A stretch of 64,000 nucleotides of DNA, from contig NC_059398.1 in NCBI RefSeq assembly GCF_905220565.1, positions 3,162,001 through 3,226,000 on the forward strand, written 5' to 3'. Every line of letters begins with the position of its first letter. The stretch's first letter is position 1. Under the pieces are notes generated by a model, which was given only the letters and a program-made list of their open reading frames with translations, had not been told where the DNA came from and searched no databases. Source of the stretch: Melitaea cinxia. Taxonomy: Eukaryota; Arthropoda; Insecta; Lepidoptera; Nymphalidae. This document shows, piece after piece, positions 13,473-27,649 of the stretch. The position numbers and the translations under genes are program-made.

Positions 13473-13528
13473 GATTCGAAAACAAACTCGCCCAGAGCTT
13501 GTCATCTGGGCGAGATTGTTGTCGAATC
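13473..13528. ncRNA. microRNA-like hairpin (candidate)
   Basis: Two 24-base arms (13,473-13,496 and 13,505-13,528) pair with only two symmetrical single-base mismatches around an 8-base loop. The inner 10 bp (CTCGCCCAGA/TCTGGGCGAG) are perfect. Either strand could fold. The size is slightly short for a pre-miRNA, and no known miRNA seed was recognised, so this is a candidate only; a small decayed inverted-repeat transposon is the main alternative. Confidence 0.35.
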
Positions 13529-16500
13529 GATATGTAAAATAAAAATATAATAATAATAAAGTGATTAACGATACTTGGACCTATCTGCTCGTTGAAGTGA
13601 ATAAGAGAAGTCGTGACGGACTTAATGACCACCTTTACCTGAAACAAACAAAAGGATAAAGTCTGAATGTCAGGTCTACAGAAATAGACAATGCTATTAA
13701 ATTTGTCACTCGGTATATTTGAGTGGTCACTAACGCAACCGTAAGCGTCGCCCACGTCCACTCTGTTTCCGCTGCGCACTTCGGAGAGATGTTTTCCCAT
13801 GAAATACTTCCATCACATACTGACTTCTTTTAGCAGACTAATATATCATACTCGGCTTAATAAAATTTCGATTTATAATTCAATTTGTTGCAGTCGATTA
13901 GCTATAAGTAACACTGACCTTGGTCGAGGTCTCGCGGAGCGGACGTCAACGGTCGTAAAATAAAAACGACTCTCAGCCACAAAGACTAATAGACAGACGG
14001 TCATAATATACGGCGAAGCGTTCACACGATTGACGACCGATAGGTCCTCCGTCAGGGCACTGGCATCCGGTATTCAAGGTGACACGGCCCATCCTTGCAG
14101 ATCCGGCCCGCGAAGGTATTATCAGTAAAACAATAGTCACGTTAAGACAGAAAGGGAAGTCGAAACATAACGTAACTGAGTCTACATTATTGCCTTTTGC
14201 CTCACTGTCAGATTCTAATACATATTATTAGCTCTTCAAAGAAATAAACGTGTATTCTTGCTATGTATACAAATTAGTGGTAAATTAATATTGAAAGGCA
14301 GTTTGGATTGACTCTAAAAAGAAAACGAGATCTTAAATCAAAATGCCTCAGATTTATTGGCCCGGTAGTTATTATTCATTGATTATAATAAATACCGCTT
14401 GGGCAACACATCGTTGACAGCGAATTGTTGTCCGTGTGCGGTAGAATGTCATTAAATCGAATTAGAGCGCACCACCGGCAGCGCCCGCGCAGTTCGTCGA
14501 CCGATCGCCCACCACTCATTTTGCTTATTGATCTTATTCAATCGATCCTTCGTGATTGATAAACTATGGTGGGTGTGATAGCAGTGCAAACGCATTACCG
14601 CATTTAAGGAATTTGTCGCCAATGTGTAAAACGAATACACCTATTATGGCCTACGCTTATCCAATATTTTGTGACACCAGCCACGGGGTTTTTTCTTTGC
14701 GTAGGGTGGAGTATAAAGCACAGTGTAGGTTGTAAGGTGGAGGCGGTGATGGAACAGCATACATAACCGCTTATTTACAGTTACTTTTTGTCCTACACGA
14801 GTCCACCTTTACTAAAAATTAAATATAGTTTTACTAGAAAATGGTACACTTTTTACTTTCTTATGTTTTAAAACTGACTATATTAATGGTAATAGAACGT
14901 AATACTGAGTTTGCCTAATAGTAACGAGATATTGTTTTACGACTACATTTAAGTATCGTAAGTGCCATTAATGGCTTATTTCTAACTACCCTACTAATAA
15001 ATAGCACGTTATAAATAGAACAGAGTAAAACGTTGTTATTATCAATAAAGCCAATACAAATATTTTATTGTGCACATTATTTTGGAAGTTTACTAGGTCA
15101 GGAGACTGTCATTTGATCGTTTCAATCAAGCGCAATAATTTACGTGACGTTAGAGTAAAAAAAAACGAGTATGCTTTAGTCCACACGACTGAAGTAAAAC
15201 CTGCACTGTCTTAGATAAACTGACTTTGAAAGAAAGCGAGAAAGAAAATGTGTGCTCGCACCTCCCTCTCTCTTGCTCAGTTCGCCTCGCCCAATCACAC
15301 TATCACACTTTTCGTAACGCTTTCGTCACGCATTCATCAGTTTACTCTCCAAGTCAAAGAAGATTTACTTCAAAAAAACGCAAAAATCATTTTAACTTCA
15401 CGCGTTAGAGAGTTCGCAAGACAGGATAAAGTCAGTGGTCGGTCAGCTAGTTAATAAATAATCCGTTCATTAACAGCTTAACTAATAATTCAAATCTTCT
15501 CTAACTGGGAATATTTAAAATATCTATTTTCATTACGCAAAGATTAGGTATCCCATATTTTATATTGGTCAGAGCTGGAATGAACTTGAAGATATAATCT
15601 GTTTAATATATTTTTTTATAAATGTAATAGTTTAATTACGTAACCTAAATCAAAAATCATTAAAACTCAACACAAGTATAACTAAGCAATAGCACTTACA
15701 TAATGCTCATGACTAAACGGGAAGTAAATAACGCTATGTCGAAGACTGAGTTTTACGTAAACTTATCATTCCCACTCACTATTGGTAATATAATCGTAAC
15801 AATCAGTAATTGTACTACTATTGTTTTATAATTTATACACAGTCTAGATGTAAATTGTTATCATTTGTATGCGTTTGACCAATTGTTTTATACAGACTGA
15901 CAGGTGACTTAATAACTAGTTAAATTTAGTGTCTTATTCATATTGTAATTGCGAAGTCTTGGGCGGATGTTTGTTACTTAATCTGACCTGACTGGACGGA
16001 TCTGGGTGAAATTATGTTTTATCGTCATTATGACATGAATATGACAAATGAACCAAAGTAACACATTTTTTTTTATCCCGAAATTCAAAAGTTTAAGTAG
16101 TTTCTTATCTTTTTTGGAACACAAGTAAAATCGTGAGACTGACATAGCTCAGTATCCGTACTGAGGTTTAGATGTGACCCGATTTAAAGTAAATTAATTT
16201 TTATAAGTTGGTATTGAAGTAAAGTGTATTTGATATAAGTAAAGAATTAATGAAACAGTAAACGAGATAACTTTATTAATTGCTAAAAAAGCAAAAAGGC
16301 CTGCGAGCTATTTACTGGGCCTAAATCAGGCACAAGGCAAACGGAAACACTAACACCGACGCACTCGCCTTGTAGCGTACTCTGATGGTTTTATACCTAT
16401 TTTTTATGAATTGGGTTATTTCAACCGGCTTTAGAGAAAGGAGGAGGTACTCATTCATAACATTTTGTGTATATACTGATTTTGATGACTCTTTTTTTAA

Positions 16501-19500
16501 TCGAAAGCTGGTGTTTATCATGTGGTCCAATTTTTTGATCTGACTAAATTAAAAACAAATAACAAGATAAAACACGCAACTTTAACGGAATAAAATATTG
16601 ATCTTTACAACTTAAAATGTTATTAATTTGTGTTAAATAATCTATCTTCTTCAAACGAATAGAAAAAAAAAAAAAAAACGTACGTTACGCAGAAACTGGT
16701 TTTGACAACAGGAAGAATTCTTACAACATATTTGTCAATGTCGTTCTGTAAGTACCTCGTAATCAGAATTATTAAATTTTGATGTGAATTCTTAAGATTC
16801 GGTTACGAAATGATAATAAATATTAATATCGCTAATTTCATGTTTTTGATTTATTGATTTACAATTCGTGTATTTTATTGCTTTAGATATATAACAACGT
16901 TTTTTTGACGTGCTAGCCTATTATAGTTTTTCAACTTTTCAAACGATCTCTTAGGGTATCTCTAAGGATTATCTGAGGGTAGTGTGAAAATCTTCAAATA
17001 TTATGCACGTCAACGTTCGGAATTTAAAATTAAAAAACGACATTCGAGGGGAGTTTCGTAAGTAAAATTGATTAAATTACAGATATTGGATTTACGATTA
17101 ATGAAAAATTCACCATTTCGAAAACATAGGATGGTTTTGGTTTGCTGAAAGTGTGTTTATAGCATCCGCTTTCCTGCCGTATACCGACGAAAATACCGTT
17201 ACGCTCGCACAACTAAACTCCATTGATTTACATACGCAAATCATGACGAATTGCCCACAATGCATGTCCCAAATGTGCTGCTGCGTCTAAGTTTGATCGA
17301 AACGCAAGTTTCTTCTGACGTACTTACTTATACTAGAGTTGTTTAGGGGGTTCTCAAAACAAATTCTCTTAAGTAAGCGACATTTTTTGTCTCTAATATA
17401 AAAACACTTAGTTATATCAATTATTGATTCCGTTACATTATTTTATTGATTATAAATTAGTCACTTAGTTAGAAATATTGTAATTAAATTCAAAAGAATT
17501 TATTTTAATTACTTTATAACAGTAAAAGTACGAACAAAAAAGTAAAGATTTACAGTCGTTTTTTATACTATGATGGAAAACCATAAAAGCGAGGACTTAA
17601 AACTAATGGGAAGATTTAAAAAATTTAACACTCGTTAGCGCATCCGGTGAATTACGACGGCGTTCGATTCTTTTTGTTCAGAGTTCGATCGTAAAAAGAA
17701 ACAAATCGAAAGTACAGCATAGGACACAGAAACGAAGAGTATCCTGTCGCCACGGGCGAGGGAAGGAGGCAGGCATCCATGAATGGCCCTAACGAACTCG
17801 CTGGCCTTGGTGGGACGGCCCGGTGACCCGCCTCGGACTCCGAGCCGCGAGGCAATGGATGCATATTATAAATGTCACGTAACGACTTCGATTCCCAAGC
17901 CGTTTCAAGTGTTAAAATGAAAAAAAAAACTTATAAACCTATTAGATCCACTTCAAATTTATAATACGACGTTTGTCGGGACGCTCTTGTAACTTCCGTT
18001 TCATGTCAAATTTCAATTTAATAATTTAGTAGAGATATTGAACTAGAGACAAGCTTCACCTATCTGCTTGATAGATGAAAATATTTTATATTTATTTTAG
18101 TATATTAGAAAAATAATCGCGAGTGTTGCCTGAAAAATCTTGGCTAAGCTATATTTAATAAAAAAAAAAAAAAACTAATGTACCTACGAGTTTAAAGAAT
18201 AAATTTAAAACCTACCGACAGTACGAAGGCTGTAGAAAATGCAAAAGTGGTCACGTGGTGGTGGTTGTCTATTATTTTCCTAGCATAAGTACTGGGTGGC
18301 AAGTATAAACAATATAGGTACCTATATTAATATAATTATATTGTTATAATAACTTTTACCCAAATGTTTAATAAATAAATTATACATCCACATGAGAGAT
18401 GTTTCATTGCGAATACGATGACATAGGGTTGCCTGCTAAAAGTCTGGTCTGAATAGCGGTTGCCGAATATAATATAGACTGACCAGGAATTTCCCAGTCA
18501 ACTTTTTCGCGATTTATCTTTAACGTACCTAGTAAAGATAATTATTTAATTTTTATCCATTAAGCAGATGGATGAAGATCACGTTTAATTCGCCTCTTAG
18601 ACTAATTGTAAACAGTTTTAATGAACAGCGAGAAAACCATGCCGTATAAAACTATGCAGCAGCACAACAGGAAACGTACAGCTCTTGCATTATACATAAC
18701 TATAATCACATACGCGGTAAACATCTCATTCACAATCCTTTGATTGAGACTGAATGAGTGACGTGCTCTGTGTATACAATTCGCCGCGTAACAGGAAGTT
18801 AAACGAGTCCACCTATATCAAGGACGTTAATATTAAAACTGGATTTATAACGTTAATCACGGCGAGTATGTAAATGACAACATTTCTCCGTTGCAATATG
18901 ACGTTAGAAAGTTCTCGTTTTTACTCGATCAAACTATAAATTGTTGGAAAATTTTATTAGAAATTTTAATAATTTCTTATCAACCAATTAACGAATTTAA
19001 AATCACCATTAATTGAACATAGTTTCGAGTTATCTATGTTAGCTTTTAGATCCACATTAAAGGTGTGTAAAAATAATTGCAGATTATTGTCTCTAAGATG
19101 GACAACAGAACGATTTATAAGTGTTCTCGACTCCGTGACCTCAACTTAGAATATGTGACCAAACGAGACGATGATACGACCTTGAAAGAATAACAACACG
19201 CTAACCCAATTTAAGACGTGCCTGCGCGTGCCTTCGAGATATTATGAACTGCTTGGTTTTAAAACATCTGGTTCTATAATAAGTCTATAAGTTGTTCCCA
19301 TTTAATGTTCTACATAATACATATTAATATTTGTAATATACTTTAGACAAAGCGAGTAGGTTTTTACTATATGTGTCTATTTCATTTAGTTTGGTATTCG
19401 TATGTATATTTATTTGCTGTTATTAATGTTGTTTTGGAAAATAATAAATGTAGACGTAAAATAATAATGTAGTAATGTAAATAATAAAGTATTAAAAATT

Positions 19501-19549
19501 TAAAAATTCGAATTAATAAATATTATTATTTTGCATATCACTTTGGTCT
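13529..19549. other. Gene-free stretch
   Basis: No coding gene supported. GC-richer islands occur at 13,920-14,120, 14,450-14,520, 15,220-15,440 and 17,740-17,870. A fragment of the GAAGTCGG family is at 16,430-16,540, and homopolymer A runs are at about 16,662-16,678 and 18,162-18,174. Confidence 0.4.
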
Positions 19550-19599
19550 ATCGCAGTCCACTGCTAGACATAGGCCTCCACAAATTCGCGCCAAAATTT

Positions 19600-19803
19600 T
19601 TTGATGAAAAATTTATGTTTAATAACTGTATAATTTAAGTTGTGTAAAATAATAAGTTATTGTTAGTTGTTTTTACTGTCCATACAAAAAAAGCATGATT
19701 GTTAACGCGCGTAGGTACCTAGAATATTAATAATTTAATATATGTTTTGCTTTGAATTTTTATTCATTCTTATTGATACTGCTAGTTTATAGCTCAAAAT
19801 ATT
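19600..19803 (+). repeat. ~200 bp repeat, inverted partner at 27,650-27,854
   Basis: GATGAAAAATTTATGTTTAA through CATACAAAAAAAGCATGATT to AGTTTATAGCTCAAAAT is found almost unchanged, in inverse orientation, at 27,650-27,854. Both copies look young compared with other repeats here. No coding frame; element class unknown. Confidence 0.75.
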
Positions 19804-19804
19804 C

Positions 19805-20095
19805 ATCATTATCATCATCATCATTACAGCCTATCACAGTCCACTGCTGGACATGGGCCTCCAAAAGTTTACGCCAAAAATAGCGTAAGCTCGTGTGTTT
19901 TGCCCATAGTCACCACGCTGGGCAGGTGGGTTGGTGACCGCAGGGCTGGCTTTGTCGCACCGAATACGCTGCTGCCCGTCTTCGGCCTGTGTATTTCAAA
20001 ATCAGCAGTTTGATGTTTATCCCGCCATCGGTCGGCTTTTTAAGTTCCAAGGTGTTATTCGAACTGTGTTATTCCTTAGTCGCCGCTTAAGACAC
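19805..20095 (+). mobile_element. ATC-headed SINE-like element, truncated
   Basis: Same family as 22,234; lost after CTTAGTCGCCGCTTAAGACA. Confidence 0.65.
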
Positions 20096-21486
20096 CACAT
20101 ATACCTTATATTCGCATATACCTACATAATATTTATAATTTTCAATCATACAATATGTAATGACATTATTAGCTAAGACAGATTTTATAACGAGGATACT
20201 TTAAGATATGAATCGATTCTGCAATGTTTTTTGTATTTGCAAACATATAGTTTTCTACATTTATTAAATTAATAATAGACCTGAATTAATGATAGATCAC
20301 AAATCTCAAGAACCATATTAATTACTTATCTGTTCATAAAAACTGCAAGACGCCTTCCCCGTTTGCTCATATGAATACGGCTTTCTACCTCTGTAACAGG
20401 TCCTCGTTCCATTAGCAAACAGTGCAATAACTGAGATTACCTCTACTTTCCGAGCTTTTAAATATATAAAAAAATCTTGTGCCATTAAACGCAAAAAAGA
20501 AAATTAAGTATATTTACGCGTATACAGACATTAATATTAAAAGTATTAAAACTAATTACATTACAGTAAGAGAATTTAATAGTTTTCTTATAATTGTATG
20601 AAGAAGCGATTCCATGGTTATATGGATTTAACATTTTCCCATAGGTAATTACGATTGAACTTTGAATTGCATCACGTACCGCCCTAATTTTAATTATAAA
20701 AATATATCATGTAATAAAATGCACTAAAACATTATTATATTACAAGAATTTCAAATCAATCAATAAATCTTCAAAAGAAGCGGCGGTGAAATTGATAGTA
20801 ACAAACAATACACAGGAAAGGAAGCGGGGTCAACTCGTGATCTGTGATCGACGGTCGCTTTAAGCACGAAGTCTAAATTTTACTGCAACAGTGGAATACC
20901 AATGATATTACGGTTTCGTATCGGTTAATTTACGACCAGAGATCCGTGAAAGGACGTTGACCTGCTTTAGTAGAGATCTCGATACAGAACCAATGACCCT
21001 AAGGTTTGGCAATCTGATCACAGTAGGGATCTGCGTTCTGAAAACAGAATAAGATGTAGGGACTTGAATACTTCCTGACTCACGAACAATGCCTCATTAT
21101 AGTGCTGTGTTACCAATAACTGAACTGAGGAAGTCGATATCTATTCGCAAGGCACAATAGGTGAGCGACATCCGAACCTCATTACTGGCACTCATTTCCG
21201 TTGGTGATTTACACTCATGGTACTTTACTGAGCTGACCACGCTTATTATGTAATGGGTAGCTTCAACTAATTGATCGGGTATTTAATTTAAAACAAAAAT
21301 TTCTCATCTATTTTAAGTTTGGTCAAACAAAAATAGACATCAAAGGCCTGAGAGAGGGTCAAGAGTATATCGATACACTTTTTTATTATTATTTTAAGCT
21401 TTGACCTTTCTTAAAAAAAAACCATGTTATAATCATATTCTTCGTTTTTAGGTAAATTCAGTTTCAATTTCACTATACTCTCATTA

Positions 21487-21660
21487 TTATCTATAGTTAT
21501 ATTATAAAGCAGAAGAGTGTGTTTGTTTGAACGCGCTTATCTCAGAAAGCACTAACTTGAATTGAAGAATTGTTTTGTCCGTTTACTGAGGAATGCTATG
21601 TAATATTTTAGTACGTTTTTTCCTCAAATTAATGCGGGTAAAACCGCGGGGCACAGCTAG
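21487..21660 (+). repeat. Helitron/HLE-like dispersed repeat
   Basis: From TATATTATAAAGCAGAAGAG to GCGGGTAAAACCGCGGGGCA and CAGCTAGT. Related copies: 33,540-33,722 (+), 48,308-48,482 (-), 52,830-53,163 (-, in TTC27 intron 2) and 62,670-62,950 (+, in Rabenosyn intron 3). The CTAG-type end with a TTATAATATTAGTATAG opposite end is common in lepidopteran genomes; assignment to Helitron-like elements is a guess. Confidence 0.5.
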
Positions 21661-22233
21661 TGAGTTTATAGCGTCGATATTTTTCCAACATTTGGTAGAC
21701 ATTAATGCAGCAGGCACGGGGCCTTTACTGTAAAAACGAAGCTTTGTGACACAAGCGTCGCGAGTTTGCAACATTAGCGCTGGGTTCAGGTCGATATAAT
21801 ATAATTTTAGCAGAAGGTGAAAGTTAAATAATACTTCTTTCACGTAGTGTTGTGTTCCTGAGGTAAGTAAGGAGATGCGATGTTTGCGATGCTTCTGGTG
21901 CTGCAGGCGTCTATAAGCTACGGTAATCGCTTACCATCGGGTGAGCCGTACGCTTGTTTGTCGACCCAGTTATATAATAAAAAATTTACGCGGTACGAAA
22001 GTTACATTTTACAGTTACAGCCCTAATCTAAAACTGCTTATTAAAGAGCGTGTAACTACAATCGTCATATAAACATAGCCGACCTTGACGGACAGTTGTT
22101 TACGGATGTTAAACGGTTTGGCAAATAAATTACAAAATTCATTATACGATTTTCATACGATAGAAAGTAAATATTAAAGAAACGTTTATTATATTGAAAC
22201 GTTTATTATACTGAGTTCGTTGGATCGTCTTGA

Positions 22234-22582
22234 TTATCATTATCATCATCATCATCATTACAGCCTATACAGTCCACTGCTGGACATAGGCCTCCACAAG
22301 TTTACGCCAAAAATAACGTGAACTCGTGTGTGTTGCCCATAGTCACCACGCTGGGCAGGCGGGTTGGTGACCGCAGTACTGGCTTTGTCGCACCGAAGAC
22401 GCTGCTGCCCGTCTTCGGCCTGTGTGTTTCAAAGCCAGCGGTTAGATGGTTATCCCGCCATCGGTCGGCTTCATAAGTTCCAAGGTGGTTGTGGAACCTT
22501 GTTATCCCTTAGTCGCCTCTTACGACACCCACGGGAAGAGAGGGGGTGGCTAAATTCTTTAGTGCCGTAGCCACACAGCACG
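22234..22582 (+). mobile_element. ATC-headed SINE-like element, near full length
   Basis: Opposite orientation to the 4,329 copy: (ATC)n at 22,240-22,258, then GTCCACTGCTGGACATAGGC, the GACGCTGCTGCCCGTCTTC block, and a GTAGCCACAC end at about 22,576. It is the best preserved plus-strand copy here. Confidence 0.7.
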
Positions 22583-24324
22583 TCTTGATTAAGTGATTTT
22601 TATTTAACATTGTGTTATGCGTTGTTTTCTTTTTTAATTAAAAATAAAATAAAATAATTTAGTAAAAAAAAACTAATTCTTATAACTTTTATATCATTAA
22701 ATGACCTATAGGGCTAAACTATTCTAGTAAAAATAAACATTAATATCTTGAAAAACAAAGAATTACCACAAATTATGTACATAAATGCACATCTATATAA
22801 GAGACAAGAAGCCAATTAAGGCACTAATTATTCAAAGGACAAAACAGATCTTTAGGGCTACCAGCGTTCGATCGTCTCATTGTCGCAAACGCGCATGTGT
22901 TGCAGGTCGAGACCTAGATATCCTAGGTCAAACATATTATACATAATACAGTATCGACTAGCCACTTAGAATACAGTAATTCGTACATGTTTAAATGTGG
23001 CACGATTTCTTCTCTATTGTATTATTTTTATAAAAGCTCCATCAAAAAAAAAAGTATAGAAAAAAATTTATAACGGAAGCTGGCCCGTGGTGGACCCACG
23101 ACTAAACAAAACAATCCTTCATTTAGTCCTCTCGACACGTATTGCCCTTCTCATAATATGTACGCAAACATCACTACAATATCCATAAGGCAAGCAAAAC
23201 AAACCGAACGTGAGGATCCTCAAAGCAGTGATCCGTGCGGCCAATACGCAAGACATAAAAAGAACAAACAAGATTTGTTATGTGCAAACATTGTAGTTAT
23301 CTCGGCGGTTCAACCTTTATCTGAACCTCCTACGCCGCACGTAGTGGCTGGCATAAGAGATGAGCGCGCACAGCGCGGCAAACATTTGCCATGTCAATAT
23401 TTGTCACGAGCCCCCGCGATTGCGAGACCTCCCTACGGCATTTTCATCACGCACGCGATCCTTTATTAAAATCGACATCTCTTTGTAAATATTTAACGTG
23501 AGTAAATACAGATTTAAAAATTGAAAATTTTCTTGAAAAATATTGAATAAAAATAAATAAAGCGACCGCGATAAGGAGAAAAGGAAATGTTTCCAGATCA
23601 GTAACCTCAAAAGCAAATCATTAAATTATATGTTCAAATTCTAGCAATAAAGAACTCGCCTGAGTAAACTCTTGGTCGCTGTTTTAATGAATATGTTTTA
23701 ACAGGGCAGTACAGCGTACGGCGGAAAACGCATAATGACTTCCGCTGGCCAGACGACGAAAAACATCGAAAATAAAACGATGTAGCTAACTAAGATCGCC
23801 TGATAGTCCTCCGATCAGATACATTTTTAATTTAACAAAAACATTGCTCTTAGACGTAGCATAAAACATGTTTTGTGTATAGAATTTATGTAAACAAATT
23901 GACGTCATTTCTATACATTATTAAAACAATTGATATCCTTTTAGTTGATTATATAAAATATTTACATATTGAACCTTGGACGCACATATACTTGCATATT
24001 TAAGAGTTTAGAGGACACAAGATCGACGACCGTCTGACGTAGCAGTTAGCCTTCTGTTAACACCGATAATTTCTTGGATTTGATTACATCGATAAGCAAG
24101 TTCAAATTCAGCGTTATTAGATTTATTATGGGCTTATATGGAAGCCAAATCTATTATTAATATCATTTTTATCAATCCGATACGATTTATACCAAAAAGC
24201 TTAATCAAATTTTCATTATTCAATTGATGGGATCATAAGTGAAGTTTTCTGCTGTATTTAATCATTCTTATGATAGAATATTTTAGTCGACGACTTTGAT
24301 ATCAAATTCTTAAGGTTACACTAA
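22583..24324. other. Gene-free stretch
   Basis: A 103-codon plus frame at 23,158-23,469 has ordinary-looking codons but no recognisable domain, no splice context and no homologue I know; I do not call it a gene. The surrounding 23,150-23,470 is GC-richer than its flanks. Confidence 0.35.
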
Positions 24325-24610
24325 AACATTTTTTTTATATAACTTAATCGGCAAACAAGCGTACGGCTCACCTGGTGGTAAGCGATTACCGTAGCTTATA
24401 GATGCCTGCAACACTAGAAGCATACCAAACGCGTTGCGACCCTATCGCCAATCTCTCCAAGAGTTCTGGTCTCCTTAGGTACCACAGGAGCACAACATTG
24501 CTTGAAAACAGTATTATTTAGCTGTGATCTTCTGTGAGGTCGAAGTACTACCCCAGTCGGGATGCTCCATATTTCGAGCAAGATATATCCTGCTCGGTCC
24601 TACCTCAGTA
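24325..24610 (+). repeat. Dispersed repeat, GTAAGCGATTACCGTAGC family
   Basis: Contains CAAGCGTACGGCTCACCTGG, GGTAAGCGATTACCGTAGCT, ACCCTATCGCCAATCTCTCC and TACTACCCCAGTCGGGATGC. Other copies: 21,855-21,975 (-), about 30,217-30,320, 37,320-37,470, 39,425-39,680, 47,756-47,990 and 61,265-61,432 (-). The class is unknown to me; no coding capacity. Confidence 0.65.
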
Positions 24611-27600
24611 ACATAAATTTACATATAAATATAAAAGTACCACATGTTCAAAAAAGGGAAAATAGAAGCATTAGGGTAAAAATCCATCTATAAATAAATA
24701 AATAAACAAAGCACATATTCTGTATTGCGTTATATTATTTAAAAGTTGTTAAAATTTACATAAATTATCGTAAAATATTAACAGCTACCTAAAATTTATA
24801 TTATATATACAGTATATATGTATGTCAGGAAAGAACAAAGCCATGACGGCAAAATTACAATTTTTCAGAATTACAGAAAAACAAAATAAATTTAATTTCT
24901 ATAATTAGCTATTTAAATATTTTACACTAATAAATAAATCCACCTAATCTTCAGACAAAGAAACCCACGATGCGATAGAGTGAGCCGAACATTAATCATA
25001 AATAACCGCTCCCACTATACCATTAATATCAGTAAATTCTGTGTAATTATAAGGCATCAGATCAGATACAACGATTACTGAGCCCTTATAATTACGGACA
25101 CACGTCTAGTCACCAGCTCGCGTCATTACGACAGCTGCATACCGAATCGTTTTCTCCATTAATTTTATAGATTTTTATTGATTAAGGAAAGCGCAATTAA
25201 GATGCACCGAGCATTAGATAATCCACCTGCTAATAGATTTGCATAAATTTTTAAAACTTTTTATATTAATCTAGCTTTACCTTTTATATCTGAACGAAAT
25301 AATACAAATAGTAGTGTGTTGAATATTCTTTATTGTCATTTCTTTATGGAATTTTGGTCTATTAAAACTAGCATAACTACAAACACTTCTGTGAAATAGC
25401 GTTGCAGGTTGTTTACAATTGCAAAATTGAGGAAAATAGCCGGAGGAAATATCAAGATAATAACAATCTTTGCTTGGATGTATTACGCACAGAGATGGAA
25501 TGTATCTTTTGATTTATATGAATGTATAAGAATTTACAATTTCAAAGAAGCTTCTTCATCAAGAAGGCGACGTAATACCTACGTAGTTAGCGGGGGCGCG
25601 GTGCGCTGACCATAAATACGATAAAGACGAATAAGTAGAAATAATGAATGCAGTCACAGTCTGAAGCTTCGTCATGGGAACATGGAGCTTTAAGACTTAT
25701 AAATCTAAAAGAATATATATCGCCACGGCTAGTAAACTCTTTATATAAGAGAATAACGTGGGAAGGTCATTTATTAAAAAAGTAATTTGTTTCAAAACAA
25801 TGGAAATTATTTATAATACAAAAAAAAAAAACAGTGACCACAAACTAAATTTCAAAGAAAATGATGATCAACTTAAAAATAATAACTCATGCCAAATTTA
25901 TTTGAAAAATGTCGAAAATAATTTACGTGAAGTAGATAATTAATAATTCTTAAACTATTATATAAAGAAACTAGGAAGAGAACTAAATAAATGCTTAGAT
26001 AGAAAGCCTTAAAAAAATTCAAATATAATAGCGTCTGTATTGAATCCACTGAGCCAATTATGTCGAACAAACAATTGCGTTGTGTGTAACAAGATTGCGA
26101 CAAATATAATAGCATGGTTAAAAATAATCTTACAAGAGATGATTAACTACAAAGCGATAGAACAAGAAATATTGAATAAAAAAACTACGTTCTGTAATCT
26201 TTTGTATTATTCATCAATAACAATAAGGATTAATTTGAACAAACAATCATGTTCTGATCTGCCATAATCGTAACAATGAATCAAAGAGGCGACGCCGCGA
26301 ACGCTGTTATCTTCGTATTTAATTGGATATCAAACCGTTTAAGGAATATTTTGTCCAGCGGCCCAGCGACCGTTTTGCCAGGCAGCGGCGGGTTTTGATC
26401 CCGACCTGTCGCCGTGTCGCGAGAAAGGAAGTCAGAGCGGCTACACGATATCCCTTTTACGCGGACCAATTAACGGACACCGATGGACCGGATGTACGTA
26501 CACACAAGCATTAGCACCTTTACCCTCCTTTAATCTTTTTATGTGCACACTAAATTGTCTTGGGAAAATTTACTGCATCCAGGGCAAAATTTTGATTTTA
26601 AAGCTTTTTTTTTATACACACAGGCATATAAATAAAGTAGCCGATCATTATACATCAAAACTCCACACTAGTACACAAGTTCCGTGTAAATTTATCAAAT
26701 GCTAAATTCTATTTAAAGCATCGTAATATACATTTCCTGCTATAAAACGTTTTACAAATATAATATCTTAAAGTTTATCCGAGATGTTTGGCGAAGGTTG
26801 AAAGCGTTAAACCGTTTTACGAGACCGGACCAATTTTAGATATGCCAATACTTCAATACAAAGCACAAACTCTTGTTGCATAATCACATGTCCTTGGTCC
26901 ATTCATAGCTTCATTGAGATTATAGCTATACAGACGTGCAATTGTGTTCAACATGCGTATCACGCACCCATGAGCAAAGGACACGTCTAAATCGGACAAC
27001 CATTAAGGCTGACGAAGCAACTTCGTGATTCGATACGAAATATAATAAGCCTCGTATTACAAACGATGTATTTGCGCAATTGAAACTATGGCACAAACTA
27101 ACTTTACTACGTTAAAGGGTTAAAACATCTTTAGTTATTACTTAAGTGCTATAAGTCTTAAGATTATTATTTATACCTCTTAAAACCGGAAACGCAAGCC
27201 CGTGCCTACAATTCCGGGGACGGTATGGCGAACGCATGTTACTTCCGTTTTCGCTTGAATGAATCCCACCCTACCTCAGTTGGGGGCTGATCCGGAAGGG
27301 ACAAAATTTAATAAGCTTAAAAAGTCAACCGTGCTTTTGTTCCGGTGCTGACTTCCGCTTATTTGTTAGTTGTAAAAATTTAAATACCTGTCACGGGTAG
27401 TAAAGCAAATAGTTACGGACTTATTCTAGTTTTCAGGTAAGCGATTCTTTTAGAAATGTGATGTTTCTTTCTCACGGTTTAAATTATTTTCTCCAGTAAT
27501 TGAATTTATTTAAGACGACTCGTATCGACGATTTCTTTCTCGAGTTTTACTCTTGAGACACATAGATAATAAATTTTACTTTTCGTTACAAACTTAAATT

Positions 27601-27649
27601 TCCCTTTAAGATTAAACTTTTTGTCATTGTCATTGTAGACATATTAATA
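24611..27649. other. Gene-free stretch with GC-richer blocks
   Basis: Blocks at 26,320-26,500 and 27,190-27,330 are of balanced composition and not repetitive, so they are candidate regulatory sequence. The remainder is AT-rich. Confidence 0.35.

Noticed and set aside
13429..13800. 123-codon minus-strand frame, the longest in the left half
   Set aside because: Crosses the hairpin at 13,473-13,528, has no recognisable domain and an A/T-rich, low-complexity middle; considered as an exon but no family or convincing splice pair found.
23158..23469. 103-codon plus-strand frame
   Set aside because: No domain, no splice or poly(A) context, composition follows local GC; not supported as a gene.
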